DNA from: Nymphaea colorata
Lineage: Eukaryota > Streptophyta > Magnoliopsida > Nymphaeales > Nymphaeaceae
NCBI RefSeq assembly: GCF_008831285.2
Contig: NC_045140.1
Coordinates: forward strand, 6,365,528-6,429,527
DNA: 64,000 nucleotides
Direction: 5' to 3'
The translations under genes and the position numbers were made by a program. Below, piece by piece: positions 42,622 to 57,500 of this stretch (its first letter is position 1; each line of letters begins with the position of its first letter). The notes under the pieces were generated by a model. It did no database searches and was not told where the DNA came from. It saw only the letters and a program-made list of their open reading frames with translations.

Positions 42622-44419
42622 GAAATGAGTTACATACATATCACTTTGATCTAACTTTGTGAATTTTAGGGGCATCTGGCACCAGCATGCTATTGTTTCA
42701 TGTATCTGCACCAAAGCTTGTGACATGTTCATGGATTTCATGAATATACCTTGATGAATATACCTTGAAGTCCTTCTTTTGGATGATCATGTGTCATAGG
42801 TCCATAGGATTGAAAAAAGTTATTTGAAATTTTACTCGTTAATCAAACTTTATGCAGGATTTAAGCTCAATAGTTTTATATGGACTAAAATTAGTAGGAT
42901 CCAATAAGTGCATTGGATTTTATCATTTTTTAGAACTTGCTAAGTTATAACAGAAAGCCTTCCCTAAAATCCAATTGTACCTGCCTGCCAATTATAAATA
43001 TTGGTTGTCGAAGCCATCCATGAACACACACCCCTACATAGATTGACTATAAGTCATCCAATCGACTTGGTTAATAGCTGAAAAATGAAATATGTGAAGT
43101 TACTTTTTAATGTGGCAGACGATAAACAATAGTTCAAATAACATGTTGACCTTAAAAAAGTATCAACCAACAAGCTAATTAACCAGGTAAATCATAATCA
43201 ATGTAAATTGTTACTCAATCTACGTAGCTTGTGAAGCCCATCAAACAAGTAGGACTGTACCGCTTAAAAATGCAAAGGTTCACATTCAACAAGTACTAAA
43301 TGCATAAAAGGTAAAAATCAGAGAACCAAAAGAATCAAAATAAGACAAAATGATGAAGAAAGGAGCCAATTTATGTTATTACTGAGTTCTTGTTGAATGC
43401 TTGTCCTTGAGCTTCCCTTTGACAGTTTAAAAATTTGATTCAACAATGAAAATTTCAAAATCATAATTCTTCCTCAAAATGACCTGGAACCAAACTTCCA
43501 GGTTTTAGTTTCATACTTCCAAAAACAAAATACCCGGCTGTTTGTTTAATAATTTGATTTTTATTAAAAAATCCCTTGATTCTATATATATCAAACGCTC
43601 CTAAATGTCTCTGAGTCTAAATCCAATTCTTCGTTTCCAAAAAAGAGGTATGTGAAATCGACATGCCAAAACATCTGATTTTACCTTGCTTTGGTGGCTC
43701 CCACCATTTGTCTTGACGGCCACGGACAAAGAAAACGAATTTGTTGAACGGAGACGATGCAAAGATACAACACCGAAAGTGCTTTTGCACCTAACCTTAC
43801 CATCGTCCTACAGTCCAACCAAATTTATTCAAATCCACATCCAAATCCAGATTCTCCTCAAATATCTATTGTCTCTCCTTTCCATTGATGATCAGATTCA
43901 CTTTGCAGTAAGATCCAAATCCAGATTCTCATTAAACAACAATCAACTAAATCTTGTCATTAGTGGCCACAGGGTGCGAATGCGGGAGGAGTAAGAAGAG
44001 AAGCAGAGAACCAGAAGGAAAAGAGATCAATATCTGGAACAGAGCCAGCCCAAACCTCATTAAGATCTCAAAAATTATCACAAACCCGTTCCAGATTTCT
44101 GGCACTCTCTCCGTCTCGTTCCGCTCAGAAGAGAGAGAGAGCGAGAGGCATTTCACACGTCCGGATCGTGTCTGCCGCTAGACCCATTGTCCTCCTGGAG
44201 GACAGCCCAGATCCCAAATCCCCAATTGCTTTCTCCACCTAGTATCGGTCTCCCCACGTCTTCATCCTTCGCAATTTGGGTGTTTCAGAATTGAAGAGAA
44301 CAGGCCAGATCGCGAGTCTCTTCTTTCTGCCTGATTTCGGCAGTTGGGGATTTCGGGGATCGATGAGCAGCGAGGGATTTTGAGGGCCTTCTCGATCGGA
44401 AGTGTATCGAGGGGAAAGA

Positions 44420-47400
44420 ATGGAGCAACTGAAGACGATCGGTAGGGAGCTCGCGATGGGCTCTCAGGGAGGTTGGGGCCAATCGAGGGAGTTCCTAGAC
44501 CTCGTGAAATCCATTGGCGAGTGTCGATCCAAAGCCGAGGAGGACAGAATCGTCCTCCACGAGATCGAGACCCTGAAGAAGAAGATCGCGGAGCCGGACG
44601 TACCGAGGAGGAAGATGAAGGAGTACATAATTCGGCTCGTGTATGTGGAGATGCTCGGGCACGATGCTTCCTTCGGCTACATCCACGCCGTTAAGATGAC
44701 CCATGACGACTCTTTGCTGCACAAGCGGACTGGGTACCTCGCCGTGACCCTTTTCCTCAACGAGGATCACGATCTCATCATTCTGATTGTGAACACCATC
44801 CAGAAGGATCTGAAATCGGATAACTATCTTGTTGTATGCGCTGCGTTGACGGCAGTGTGCAAATTAATCAATGAGGAGACGATCCCTGCGGTGCTTCCGC
44901 AGGTGGTTGAACTGCTCGGGCACCCGAAGGAGGCGGTGAGGAAGAAAGCTGTCATGGCCTTGCATAGATTCTTTCAGCGGGCGCCGTCATCCGTGTCTCA
45001 CCTCATCTCCAATTTTAGGAAGGTGGGACTTTCTTCGCACGATTTGCTAGACTTACACTTGCTTCCTAGAACTTTCTTTGTTGGTGGAATTTGACGGACA
45101 TGGATGCCTGGTCGTCAGTATGAGACAATGTAGTTTTGTTTTATAATAGTTAGGGAAATAACTGTTTTCTGGTTTGCATGACATTCTAGATAGGAGCAGA
45201 TGTTTGCTGCTCTAATTGTTTTTAAATTCCTTGAAAAATTTCCTTTCATACAACAATCTTCAGTTAAAGCATTTTGGCGGCTATCAGTTTGTCAAAAGCT
45301 CTTCTACTTTTGTTCATCGTGTCAATGAACGTGTCACTTTGGTTAGAAAATTTTAATGGTTAACTGATACGTTTTGTTCATAGTCCTTGATGTGTCTGTA
45401 GGAGTACGCGCACTTTTCATTTGCTTCACTACCACAAGTGCTGGATGGGTGTCTTTTCTGGCTATATTGGTTCTTTACCATTAGAGCAATGATATACGTG
45501 CTGTCATGAGCTACCATTTTCGTGAAAACCATTTATTTGAACATCTTTTAAACCTCTGATGGTTCTATTGATTTGTTTGATTAACTAACCGAACTTTTCC
45601 TTGTTCTTGTAGAGGCTATGTGATAATGATCCTGGGGTCATGGGTGCGTCACTATGTCCTCTATTTGATATCATTTCATCAGATGTAAATTCGTACAAGG
45701 ACTTGGTTGTCAGTTTTGTGAGCATTCTCAAACAAGTAGCAGAAAGAAGACTTCCTAAGAATTATGATTATCATCAAATGCCCGCACCCTTTATTCAGGT
45801 TTAATTGATTCACTAGTTGAAAGTTTCCATCTTTATAATTTCATTGACGTGACTCTAAGTTGTAGATGCTCCCTCTCACGACGAGAAGCTTAATTGAGTT
45901 GTATACCAATGTTCATGTTTTTTGTATACTTTGGACACTCTTGACATATTGACAACTTAATTAGCTACGTGTTTTCTATTCTTTTGCAGATCAGATTACT
46001 TAAAATTTTAGCATTGCTTGGTAGTGGTGACAAGCGTGCTAGTGAAACCATGTATGCTGTACTTGGAGACATTTTTAGGAAGTGCGAGACAACAAGCAAT
46101 ATCGGGAATGCAGTTTTATATGAATGCATTTGCACTGTTTCATCTATTTATCCTAGTCCTAAGTTGCTAGAATCTGCAGCTGAAGTAACATCCAGATTTC
46201 TAAAGGTTTGCTCCATTCAGAATGAATTTGGATTCACTTAGTTATTTAAAGGAACCTGATATATTAGATGATTAAAGAAGCTTCATTTAAATGGCATTTC
46301 TGAAGGGGATAATCTTCAAATCCTTGACCTGTTTTGACTTGTGATATGAACAGAGTGACAACCACAATTTTAAGTATATGGGTGTTGATGCACTTCGCAG
46401 ACTCATCAGAGTAAATCCAGATATTGCGGAGGAACACCAGTTGGCTGTGATTGATTGCTTAGAGGTGAATCTCCCGTGCTCCTTTTAAGTGGTTGGCTTG
46501 AATGATTTCTTACACACTACTTCATGGATATTATATTCCAAGTTCCAACATATTCTTTTATATGGTTCTATTCTTGAGAGAGTCGCAATCTTGTCAGGAG
46601 CATGATGATCTATGATGTTGAAGTTTTTCATCTTTCTCTGTCTTCTTTGTTGTTATGCCTTCACATGGAGTAATCGGTTTGCTTTTTTCTTATCATCGGA
46701 CTTCTCCTACATGTCTTCATTTAGTTGTTTTGTGCATTTGGAAAACAAAAATAAACCTACATGATTGCCTTTTACTGTCAATGCCTTCTAATCTATATTT
46801 ATGTTTGCACTTTGCACTACCCTTGTAATCTAATTCCTTTGTGATCATCAAACAGATTCAGAAGGTAACAAGAAAAGTAGAGGAAACTGTTACATTACAA
46901 TTCATTTTGTTGAGGTTTTGCTTGTATTGTCTTTATTTGGTCAATTTTTTTTTCCCTGATTTTCTTTGACATACTCCACATCTGGGTAAGTATCAGTAGG
47001 CATGGATAAGAGTGGCCTTAAAAACCTAAATGCAGTATCACATGTATTTTGGTCTTATACTAGTTCCAATGTCATTTAGATTATCAAAGTATAGTGTATT
47101 TTCATGAATATCAGCATTCCATATTTCTAAATCCTCCTGGCACGTTTTTTTAGTATTTGTTGCTTTTCAGTCCTGTGTTAGGGGACGTAGGCCTATTTTT
47201 ACCAAGTTCTTTTGAGGTTCTCATCATTTGGTCTTGATTTGGTTTTACTTGAACAGGATCCAGATGACACCCTAAAGAGGAAGACCTTTGATTTGCTGTA
47301 CAAGATGACAAAGTCCTCTAATGTGGAAGTGATAGTTGATCGCATGATTGATTATATGATTAACATCAGTGACAATCACTATAAAACAGAAATTGCAAGC

Positions 47401-48059
47401 CGGTGTGTGGAGCTTGCCGAGCAATTTGCTCCAAGCAACCATTGGTTTATCCAGGCATGTAAAATTTGTTATTCAAGTACTTTCTGGTTTTCTTCCGTAT
47501 GATTCACATTTATTCTTATCAAGAATTATATCTTTCATTTGTTTCTCTTGCAGACCATGAATAAGGTCTTTGAACATGCTGGGGATCTTGTGAACATCAA
47601 AGTAGCACACAATTTGATGCGACTAATTGCAGAGGGGTTTGGAGAGGATGATGAAGATGCAGATAGCCAGCTGAGGTCCTCTGCTGTATGTAGCTCTATT
47701 TCATGTAACATGCAATTTTTGTTTCGATATATTAAACTATGGGGGACACATGCAGATTTTTGTGACAAAATATTCCTTTTTTTTAATAATTTTACTGTAT
47801 AAATGTGTTATCAGTGTTTGATTTTGTAACGATGGTCGGTGCGTCATTCTAATGATACAGATGAGCAGGTTGTTTTGGGGCTTGAATGTCAACACCCTTT
47901 ATCTCTTAGTGAATGCTTAAGCCAAAGTTGGTCTAGTTTTTCCATTAGAGCACGTTCAAGGTGTCAATTTCTAGCAAGTGGACCATCCTGAACAAATCTA
48001 CCGAGTTAAATTTGTTGTTGAAATTCCCAGTTTGTACTTGGCATGCAGCACGTGCTGCA

Positions 48060-48117
<58 letters not shown>

Positions 48118-51100
48118 GGAGGAACATAATGTAAGGAATATAGATTGTTAAAGTGGAAGCCAATATACAATATAGTTTTGATGACAAATTAAAACAGGTT
48201 TGACTGTTGGAGTGTTCTAGGCTTCTAGCATGTTCAGGTGTTGTCTTGAGAAGGGATTCCATACCAAATGAAGTGCCTTTGCACCGTAGCTTTTTCCTCT
48301 ACGGTTCATTTCTCCTTTTGGAGATGCTATTGATGCAATTTTCTCAAATTCTGTGTTGACTCCTTTAATTCAAGGAAGCTTGGATTGTGTGGCAACCTTT
48401 TTATGTCTTTTATGTCTCTGCTGCATCCTGTGCATGTATGTGTGGACTTATGATATGTCATAGCACAGGCACGTTTATTTTCTAACCTATATGGTTCTAA
48501 TTGCATTATTCATGCTTGTACATGCACTCCTTGTTGTCTTGGTTAAATATTTATTGTTGAGTCTTCAATATTTGTGTATAGATACATTTTCTTGTCTCTG
48601 CCTTTTCCATTAGTCTCACCTAAATACTTTCTTGTTGTTGCAGGTGGAGTCATATCTGCGTATAATGGCAGAGCCTAAGTTACCTTCTGCTTTTCTGCAA
48701 GTAAACTTCATTTTTAGATTCTTGATTGCCAATTTTTTTTGTTCTTTTTAAAAGTTTTACAATATGTTATTTTCAATTTCAAAGGTTATCTGTTGGGTGC
48801 TTGGAGAATATGGGACAGCTGATGGGAAATATACTGCTTCCTACATAACTGGGAAGCTGTGTGATGTAGCTGAGGCCCACTCAACTGATGATACTGTAAA
48901 GGTAGTGCTGCAGTTGATTTGCTTTTTCCAGTGGTACTTTCTTCTTGGGAATAGGCCTTTCTGTCTTGATTGAAATACTCAAACTTAGAACATGTACACT
49001 TAAAGATAATGTCTTTTTCATGTTCATGGATTGCTTTGTTGTACCAGTGACATAATATTTGCTGCAGTTCACTGGCAATTTTTGTGAGTAAATTTTGTTG
49101 ATATATGAGCTCTGTGATGACTTATTTCCTTTTTTGCTTCTTGTTTTTTTCCTTTTTGGGGTGGTGTGGTTCATCTCTCGAAGGGTTATGCAATAACAGC
49201 TATCATGAAAATATGTGCCTTTGAAATTGGAGCTGGAAGAAAATTGGAACTGTTGCCTGAGGTAATCCCATTCTCGTGATTTTCTGCAGTTCTTGTAAGC
49301 CCTTATTTTTAAATTGAAGATAAATTTTTTATGTTTTTGCATTGGAAGAATAACTTGGACCATGAGTATTCTTCTCATAATTCATAACAATGCAATTAAG
49401 CTGTTGACCATCTGGTGTATCGGTATATCTCTATGCATATGATGTCAAAGGCATGTTTCAATACCTTGGCTGTTCCTGAGACAATTGTGTCAATGTGGAT
49501 TATTTTGTCTTGTTTATACTGTGTATTTTTAATCACGTTTAAGCAGCCAAGGTTGCTTTGCTTCATTCGATCAATCAACTTTCTCAATCATGCTGTTGAC
49601 ATAATTAGGGTATTCCTTTTTTTTTTTCTGATATTACTTTCCATTCTCTGTACTTTTCTGTGTTTCCTTTATATTTCATAGTTTTGTTTTTATACTGATA
49701 TTTTCTAAGATTTGCCTGGAAGGATGGAGTTAGGAACTTACAAAAGCATCATAGAATTTTTTTTTTTTTTTTTTAATTTGTGAGTTTGTTTCTTTTGGTG
49801 TACTTCCTGGAGTTGTTGCATATGTTACTGTTGTCAAGAATACGTATTGCAAGCAAGATGCCAAGATCATGTTTTGAAAATCACACTTTCAAGTCCCAAC
49901 CATATGTCCAATGGCTCCAATCCATTGTCACAAAGATTATTGGTTTCAACGAAGAAAAGCACAACGAGAATAGGAAGTAAAGGCAAAGGACTGAATGAGA
50001 AAAGGGAAAAGAGCAGAATCTTTTTTTTTTTAAATGCGAAATAAAAATATTACTTTTTTATCTGTATTTTCTTGCATTTTTAGAAAATTTTAATATAATT
50101 TAAATTTTTAATTTTTCTTTTAATACTTTAGTAAATTGTGGATTATGTTCAATGCTTTCATAAGAAGATTAGCGGAAAATCAGACTTTCATATTTTTCTA
50201 TTAATTTTACATTTTGTAATTTCTTAAATTCTTGAGGTTGTTCTTCTTAAAACAAATTTCCTTTTTAATACCCAAGAAAACTTGATAAAGTCCAAGAACA
50301 AAAGAATCTGGAGGTATGATGGATATTGTAGAAATTATAAATAATTCTATGGTCCATGTGATAACCATCTCTTGCTTCTCTACGTTTCCAAAAAAAAAAA
50401 AAGGCAGTGTAACCTTCAGAGACTGATCATCTCTTCCCACGTCAGACAGGGCGAATAAGAATAAGATAACTTGAACAAACTGCTTGCATCGTTGAGAGTC
50501 TGAAAGCTGAAACTACTGCCTCCCTCTCGAAGTCATGGGAGTAAGCATATTTCCGTATATTAATGGAGATTTGTAGATCTCAATAGTTTTGTGTTATGGT
50601 CTTTCACTTCTTTTTAATATCTATATGCTTTTTGCACCTAAAGGCTCAAAGCCAGCCCAATAAACAAAAAAAAAAAGGTTAAAAAGGACATGAGTCTTGT
50701 TGCGTCAAACTAAAATTTTGACACAGGTGATCTATATGATTCAGAAACAATTGTAGAAACTACAGATAATGTTTTAAATGTTTAAGAGAAAGGTTGCTTC
50801 CCACTAGAGATTCATAAGAGTTGCGTAAGCTTGGATCGAGCTTGCGTATGTTAAGCAGCAAAGCTCAATCTATGGTCCAGCTCACCTATCTGTTAATCTA
50901 TTTTGGTAGGAGACAGCTTTGGTTAAAAACTTAAAACTTAGAACATCCACTCTATCACTTGGTACATAATACATGGAAACACTATTATATCATTTTTTAT
51001 AATCAAAAGCATTGGCTTAATCTAGCTCAAGCTGGTATGATGGGGTTCAGCCATGCTCAAACTCAGAAGGCATGCTTACCGAAAGGCTCAAAGTCAGCCC

Positions 51101-51453
51101 AATAAACGAAAAAAAGTTAAAAAGGACATGAGTCTTGTTGCATCAAACTATTTTTTTTTTGACACAGGTGGTGATCTATATGATTCATAAACTATTGTAA
51201 ATACAATTAATGTTTTAAATGTTTAAGAGAAAGGTTGCTTCCAACTAGAGATGCATAAGTTGAGCAAGACTCAGGATCGAGTTGTATAAGCTTGGATCGA
51301 GTTTTGTATGTTAAATAAAGAAGCTCAATCTATTCCTAGGCTCCTAGCCCATCTATTAATCTATTTTGATAGAAGACAACATAGCTATGTCACATAGGTA
51401 GGGGTATGGCTGCTGGTACGGGTTCAGACTATTTAAAAAAAACTTGGGGATGG

Positions 51454-51503
<50 letters not shown>

Positions 51504-54500
51504 CATACAATAAGAATTCAAACGAAATAACACATTCATGATTCAAAATTTATAGATTCTGAATAAGAAACTATTGAACAAAATATGAAAATGCAGCTCT
51601 GTTTGTGCTTCCTGAGTGTAAATGGTGTAAAGAACAAAACTGAAATCCTAAATTTTGGATAGGAAAAGACTGTCAACTTTGACCGAGTCCTAAATCAGAC
51701 GGATACGGTCTCGGTATGTGGTCTCGGGTATGTTGACCGTATCCGGTACTGTTTGACCAGCACCCAAGAAGTAGTCAAGACAGTATCAGTATTAGCACCA
51801 GTGTCGTACCTGACCGGTACAGGTACACTGCCTTTACAGCAGTACCCATGTGACAAAGCAGCATAGGTTAAAACTTAAAACTTAGAACCTCCCTCTAGCA
51901 CCTAGATAATACATAGAAACACTATTATCTCATCTTTTATAATCAAAAGCTTTGGCTGATCTAGCTCAAGCTGGAATGATCGGGTTCAGCCATGCTCAAA
52001 CTCAGGAAGGAATGCTTGCATAAAGCTTGGGACTTCAATTAAACTCACTAAATTTGGCATTGATTTAATTCATATGCATCCCTAGTTGCATGTAACAACT
52101 GTTTCGTGCCTAGAATTCCTGCGTTGTAGCACAAGCTGCTGTTTCTATTAGATAGGTTAGAAGTTATCGCTTGGGTTTTTAGTGTGCTTTAAAGTTTAAT
52201 TAACTTCACCTAGCGTTGCTATGAAAATTTCCAATTGAGGGCTCATATTTTTTTTTGGCAAGAATCTGTCATATTTCTGATTTTCCTTGCACAAACTGAC
52301 AACTGTAAGATGGAGAGAGGCTTTAGTTCTCCAGTTAATGCAGGTTAAAGGCATTGACAGGTTGAGTGAAATAACAATAAGATAGTCCCTTTAATTAGTA
52401 AGTGAAGAAACACAAAATTAGTTAGTGAAGAAAGACTTTTGTGTTTAGGACAATACGAAAAGCAGTGTTGTACGATACGTACGATACGGGGCCGTATCAT
52501 ACGATACGATATATATCTTTTACAAAATACGAGACGATACACCCCTTGTATCGTAAATAGGGGTGTATCATGCCTATATCTTACGATACGTATGATACAG
52601 GCTGATTTCAAAAAAGGGGGGCTGGAACCCTCCTTTTTCGAGTTTTTTTTATAAAAACCCAACCCTTCTTCATTTTTAACTTAGAGATTGTGCTGTCGTG
52701 GAGGGAAATCATCGATTTCCATTGTTAAATCATCGATTTTCAAAATCAAATCATCGATTAAACCATGAATTTGTGCGTGGGTGGCTGATTCCCATTGGAC
52801 AGAAAGATATTTTTTTAAATCGTGAAGATGAAAATGCATAAGAAGATGGAGATGAGGATGAGAATGAATATGATGAAGATTATGAATGAGAGTCCAGCGT
52901 GCTTTCATTTTTTATGTATTGACATTGAACATTTTCACAATTTTATTATCATCTTGTGATGTAATAATACATAACTTCTAAAACTTGTTTTTTGATGTGG
53001 TATTTCATAGACTTATGGACCTTATGACTTATGAATCTATGTGTTTTTTATGAAGAACACATTATTCTTGATTTTGACTGATTTTTTTATGAATTTTATG
53101 ATTTTTTCCCTATTTTTTCTGATTTATTAAAAAAAAACGATACGATTAAGATACGTTACGATATTTTACGATACGGCGTATCTTAAAGTCAGACCGATAC
53201 AACTTACGATACGCTTTTTACAACATTGACGAAAAAGTATAAAACATGAAGGGACAATATTAAAAAGCAGTGTTGTACGATACGTACGATACGAGATCGA
53301 TACATACGATACGATATGTATTTTTTACAAAATATGATACGATACACGCTTCGTATCTTACGATATGGGCTGATTTCAAAAAATGGGGGCTGGAACCCCC
53401 CTTTTCGAGTTTTTTTTTATAAAAACCCGGCCCTTCTTCATTTTTAACCTAGAGATTGTGCCGCCGTGGAGGGAAATTATCGATTTCCATTGTTAAATAA
53501 TCGATTTTCAAAATGAAATCATCGATTAAATCATTGATTTGTGCGTGGGTGGCTGATTCTCGTTGGGAGGAAAGAGGTTTTTTTAAATCGTGAAGATGAA
53601 GATGGAGATGAGGATGAGAATGAATATGATGAAGACTATGAATGAGAGTCGAGAGTGCTTTCATTTTATATGTATTGACATTGAACATTTTCACAATTTC
53701 ATTATCATCTTGTGATGTAATACATAACATCTAAAACTTGTTTTTTGATGTGGTATCTCATAGACTTATGGACCTTATGACTTATAAATCTATGTGTTTT
53801 TTATGAAGAGCACATTATTTTTGTTTTTTACTGATTTTTTATGATTTTTTTGATTTTTTTCCTATTTTTTTCTGATTTATTAAAAAAAACGATATGGTTA
53901 CGATATTTTACGATACAACGTATTTTAAAGCCGGTCCGATACGGCTTAAGATACACTTTTTACAACATTGTTAAAAAGTATAAAGTTCACATGTTCTAAA
54001 ATGCTTGCTTTAATTTAAGATTCTTATTAGAGAGCGTTATTACAAATATTGGGATATCTTCAAAATGTAGCAAGAAACAAGAAACAAGTGAAACAAAAAA
54101 AAGGAAAAAGAATGTATTGCGATACTTTGAAGGTACTGCTAAAATGAAGATATCACAGATTTTTTGTGAGATTTTTAAGAAAAAGAACTTTTTAATGCAC
54201 TTTGAACTTTGTTGTTTCTTATAATACTTTAATAACTATTTTATATGTTTATCAATGTTTTCATAAGAAAAGTAGATGACTCGGAATTTCATATATTTTC
54301 TCTATTATGGATATGCATTTTTTTCTTGAATTCCCAAGTTTTTAAGGTGAAAAACAAAATCTTCAATGATCGTCCAAAAAAAGCTTCATATAAAAACCCC
54401 GAGAGTAATAGTTTTATGATGCTTAAGAGTTCCTAGACAAATGGGGGTTCTATCAGCAAAAACATAGACCCACAAAGTCACCATTTTGTTTTATATTTTA

Positions 54501-57500
54501 TGGCTAATCTTATTTTCAATGTCTGTTATCATGAAAGAAGCAAATTTTCAGGAAAAAGGAAAAGAGTTTCTGGTGACAGGAAAAGATTGTGATGAGATCT
54601 ATGATTACGATCAAACTATATCTTTATTGATCTTTCAGGAAGTAAATGTATTAGCTCATGTTTCATACTGACTTGTATATGTGTAAATGTGGACACCCAA
54701 ACATTTGATCTACCAGATGTGTTTACGGTCAACCTATTTTACCATGTTTGAAAAGTTGACATTTTACTGTATCATGAAGTCAAACTGTTGATATAGCAGA
54801 GAACAGCAGGACACAGTTTATGAACATGGGATTGCTTCAGAAGATGACCCAAAAATTGCAGTAGCCATTGATTTCAGCATTCAAGTGATGGCAAATAAAA
54901 ACTTGAAATTTTCCTTTTGAAGGTTACATTTGGTTAAATGAAGAGTGCACCACCTTAACACGCTTCTATGTGCAGCGTTACAACCCTAGTCACAAACATT
55001 ATTTTGAGGTTTTTATTGGTGAGGTTTTTTTTCTCAGCCATTAATCAGAATTTTCTTTGTAGGTAAAGTATCGGGAATGTGAAACATAAAAAACTAAAAA
55101 TAAATAAAAAAATTAATTTGTCATGTCATAATTTTTTTAAACATTGGTAAGAATTCAAAATAATTATTGAATGTAAAAAACCCAAAAATATTATGATATA
55201 TTAAGAATTTTCTTCCAAAAAATCATGATATTACGCACAGTAATTTATTTGGCGAGATTTTCAAAATATTGCATCTCCTTTTTTTTTCTTTGTTCTTGTT
55301 TCACTTGTTTTTTGGTGCGTTTATCATGACAATTTCACAAATATAGCCAACATTATGACTGTGGTTGGGACCTTTTTAAAGGATGAAAACTATACTAATT
55401 TGTTAATTCTTTTTTCTTTTTTTTTAGCCTGACTAGTTTTCTTGTGATTGACATTCTGCAGGCATGTTAATGAATTCTTTCCAATTATGTGTGAATGTTG
55501 CCTAAATATATGATCACTTGATCTGGTTTGCAAGGGAACGAGGCCTTTTTGAATGTCATAGTGATCCTGTCATCCTGGCATTCCATGTTTTTTAATCTTA
55601 TTTATCCCACTCTTGTGTTGCAGTGTCATGCTTTAATTAATGAGCTATTAGCGTCACATTCCACTGACCTGCAGCAGCGTGCATATGAGCTACAAACTCT
55701 GCTTACATTAAATATGAATACTGTTGAGAGTGTAATGCCATTTGATGCAAGCTGCGAAGATATTGAGGTAAGCACCAATTGAACATTCTTTTCTCATATC
55801 AATTGGCTATTGCTGTTCATTTTCATGGTATCTGATGCGCCCATTATATAAGTAAATATGCATTTCATCAAAAAATTTGCCTAGACAAAATAGTCCACGT
55901 CAGGTGTCACAAGGCAATCACTATATTCTTTCTCAGTCTTTCGAAGTTCTTGTGACAGATAGGGTCCTTTTTTATTTGGAAAAGCTAGGTTGTCTTCAGT
56001 AGTGAGTGCTACGGGACATCTGTGACTATCTTTGAGTCCTATTGTTTTTCTATTATGTTTGTGGAATGTGTTACATGTCTGATGGTACATATGTTGCCTT
56101 ATCTGATCTCTTTGTCAAACTAGAGGAATTAGAAAGAATGGCTTAAAATGAAAATACAATTCAGGAAAATGAAAGATCAAAGTTAACATCAAATAACTTG
56201 ATCCAAGGCATGTATCTTAGGAAAGAGACAACAGGAAATGTATGTATGGGTTTTGGAAAAATAATTCCTATGACTTTGGCTTTCTACTAGCTCATATGGA
56301 CCCATTAATATTACCAAAGCGAAGCCCATAAAAGGTGACATAACTTTGTTCTTTTTTAAATCTATGCTAAGAAAACCGATCCCATGATGGAAAAGGTGAC
56401 CGATGGGATTATGTTTTTTTGAGGAAAGGATTTCTGTTGGCAAATATGCTTTCAGTTGTTTCATGCATTTAGCACAAGCTAGTTATTGAATGCAAGTGCG
56501 GAGAGGAGAAAAGAAAAAGCAAAAGCAATTGCCATGAAAAGTGAGATGCTACCATATGTGGATTGTAAATCGAGAAACTAAAAACTGAAAGGTTTCTTCT
56601 TGGTTAAAGAAAATGATTGAACTAATTTCTCTTTCTCTTTATTCTCCAAGATAACTTTGGTATACTTTCTGTTGAAATTGGCCCTGTTTGTGATTGTTGT
56701 GTTCATGTAGACGACAACTTTGATTCAGGTGTTCAACCAATCTGGATCTGTCCTTTTTGGGTGGTAATAGTTTTCAGCAGTTTGTTGACAGGTTCATTTC
56801 TTGTTTATCTGAATGTGTCTCTGGATCTGATGGTCCCATATACATATAATTCCGACTCCGTAGATGCTTAAACAGATAGCTGATTCAATCTAGGTCTGAA
56901 AGTCATCTTGATTTTGACAATGCTACATTCGTTATGTCTGATATGAGGGTGACCTCTGGTGGTGGTCTTTCTGAGATGCCTTGAAGTGATATGGAACTTG
57001 ATGTCGATGTGCGACTGAAGTGTGTGAGATATGTCGTTAAGCAAGTTCTAGACAGCATCTAGGCGGGCCAAAAACACTAAACTGAAGAAGAAGAAGAAGA
57101 GAGAGTTTTACAACTTTCTTTTTCTGCTTCAGTTGGACATCTTGGTGGCCCAGCCTAGTCATAAAAGGTGGCTGGAAGCAGAGGATTGTGCACTTTTGAC
57201 TACATAAAGTGTAACTAGCCAACTTAAATGAGGACAAATTTTTTCTGTGCTCATTGAATCGGCATGGTTACTGACCGAAGCAAAATAGGGGGAATAGATT
57301 ACTGCAATTTGTTTCACAGTAGTCCATTGTCATTGAAGAACATTTTGCAGGTTGCATATTACCATGTCAACAAAAAACTAGTCAAGTTTGATCCTTTCTA
57401 GAAGATATAGTAATTCTCTATTGTTAATAGTAGAAGCAAATGTGAGGGTGAAGTAAAATTCAGAACAATACCAAATTGTATAGAAACGCAAAGCAAAATG

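Larger units (their letters stand above)
39600..44419. other. Intergenic region between the AAE-type gene and AP4E
   Basis: The first few hundred bases are the 3' UTR of the AAE-type gene, with a candidate poly(A) signal at 39826. The rest is AT-rich with a (GT)n(GA)n microsatellite at 42568-42621. A broken protein-like stretch lies at about 41310-41690. The last 700 bases are the promoter and leader of AP4E, including a GAGAGAGAGAGCGAGAG tract near 44131. I see no other gene, and open frames here lack coding character. Confidence 0.6.

Noticed and set aside
54005-55370. Large degenerate inverted repeat with shared ACAAGTGAAACAA words at both ends
   Set aside because: The similarity is limited to A-rich stretches and a few words. 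No clean termini or target duplication could be defined by eye.
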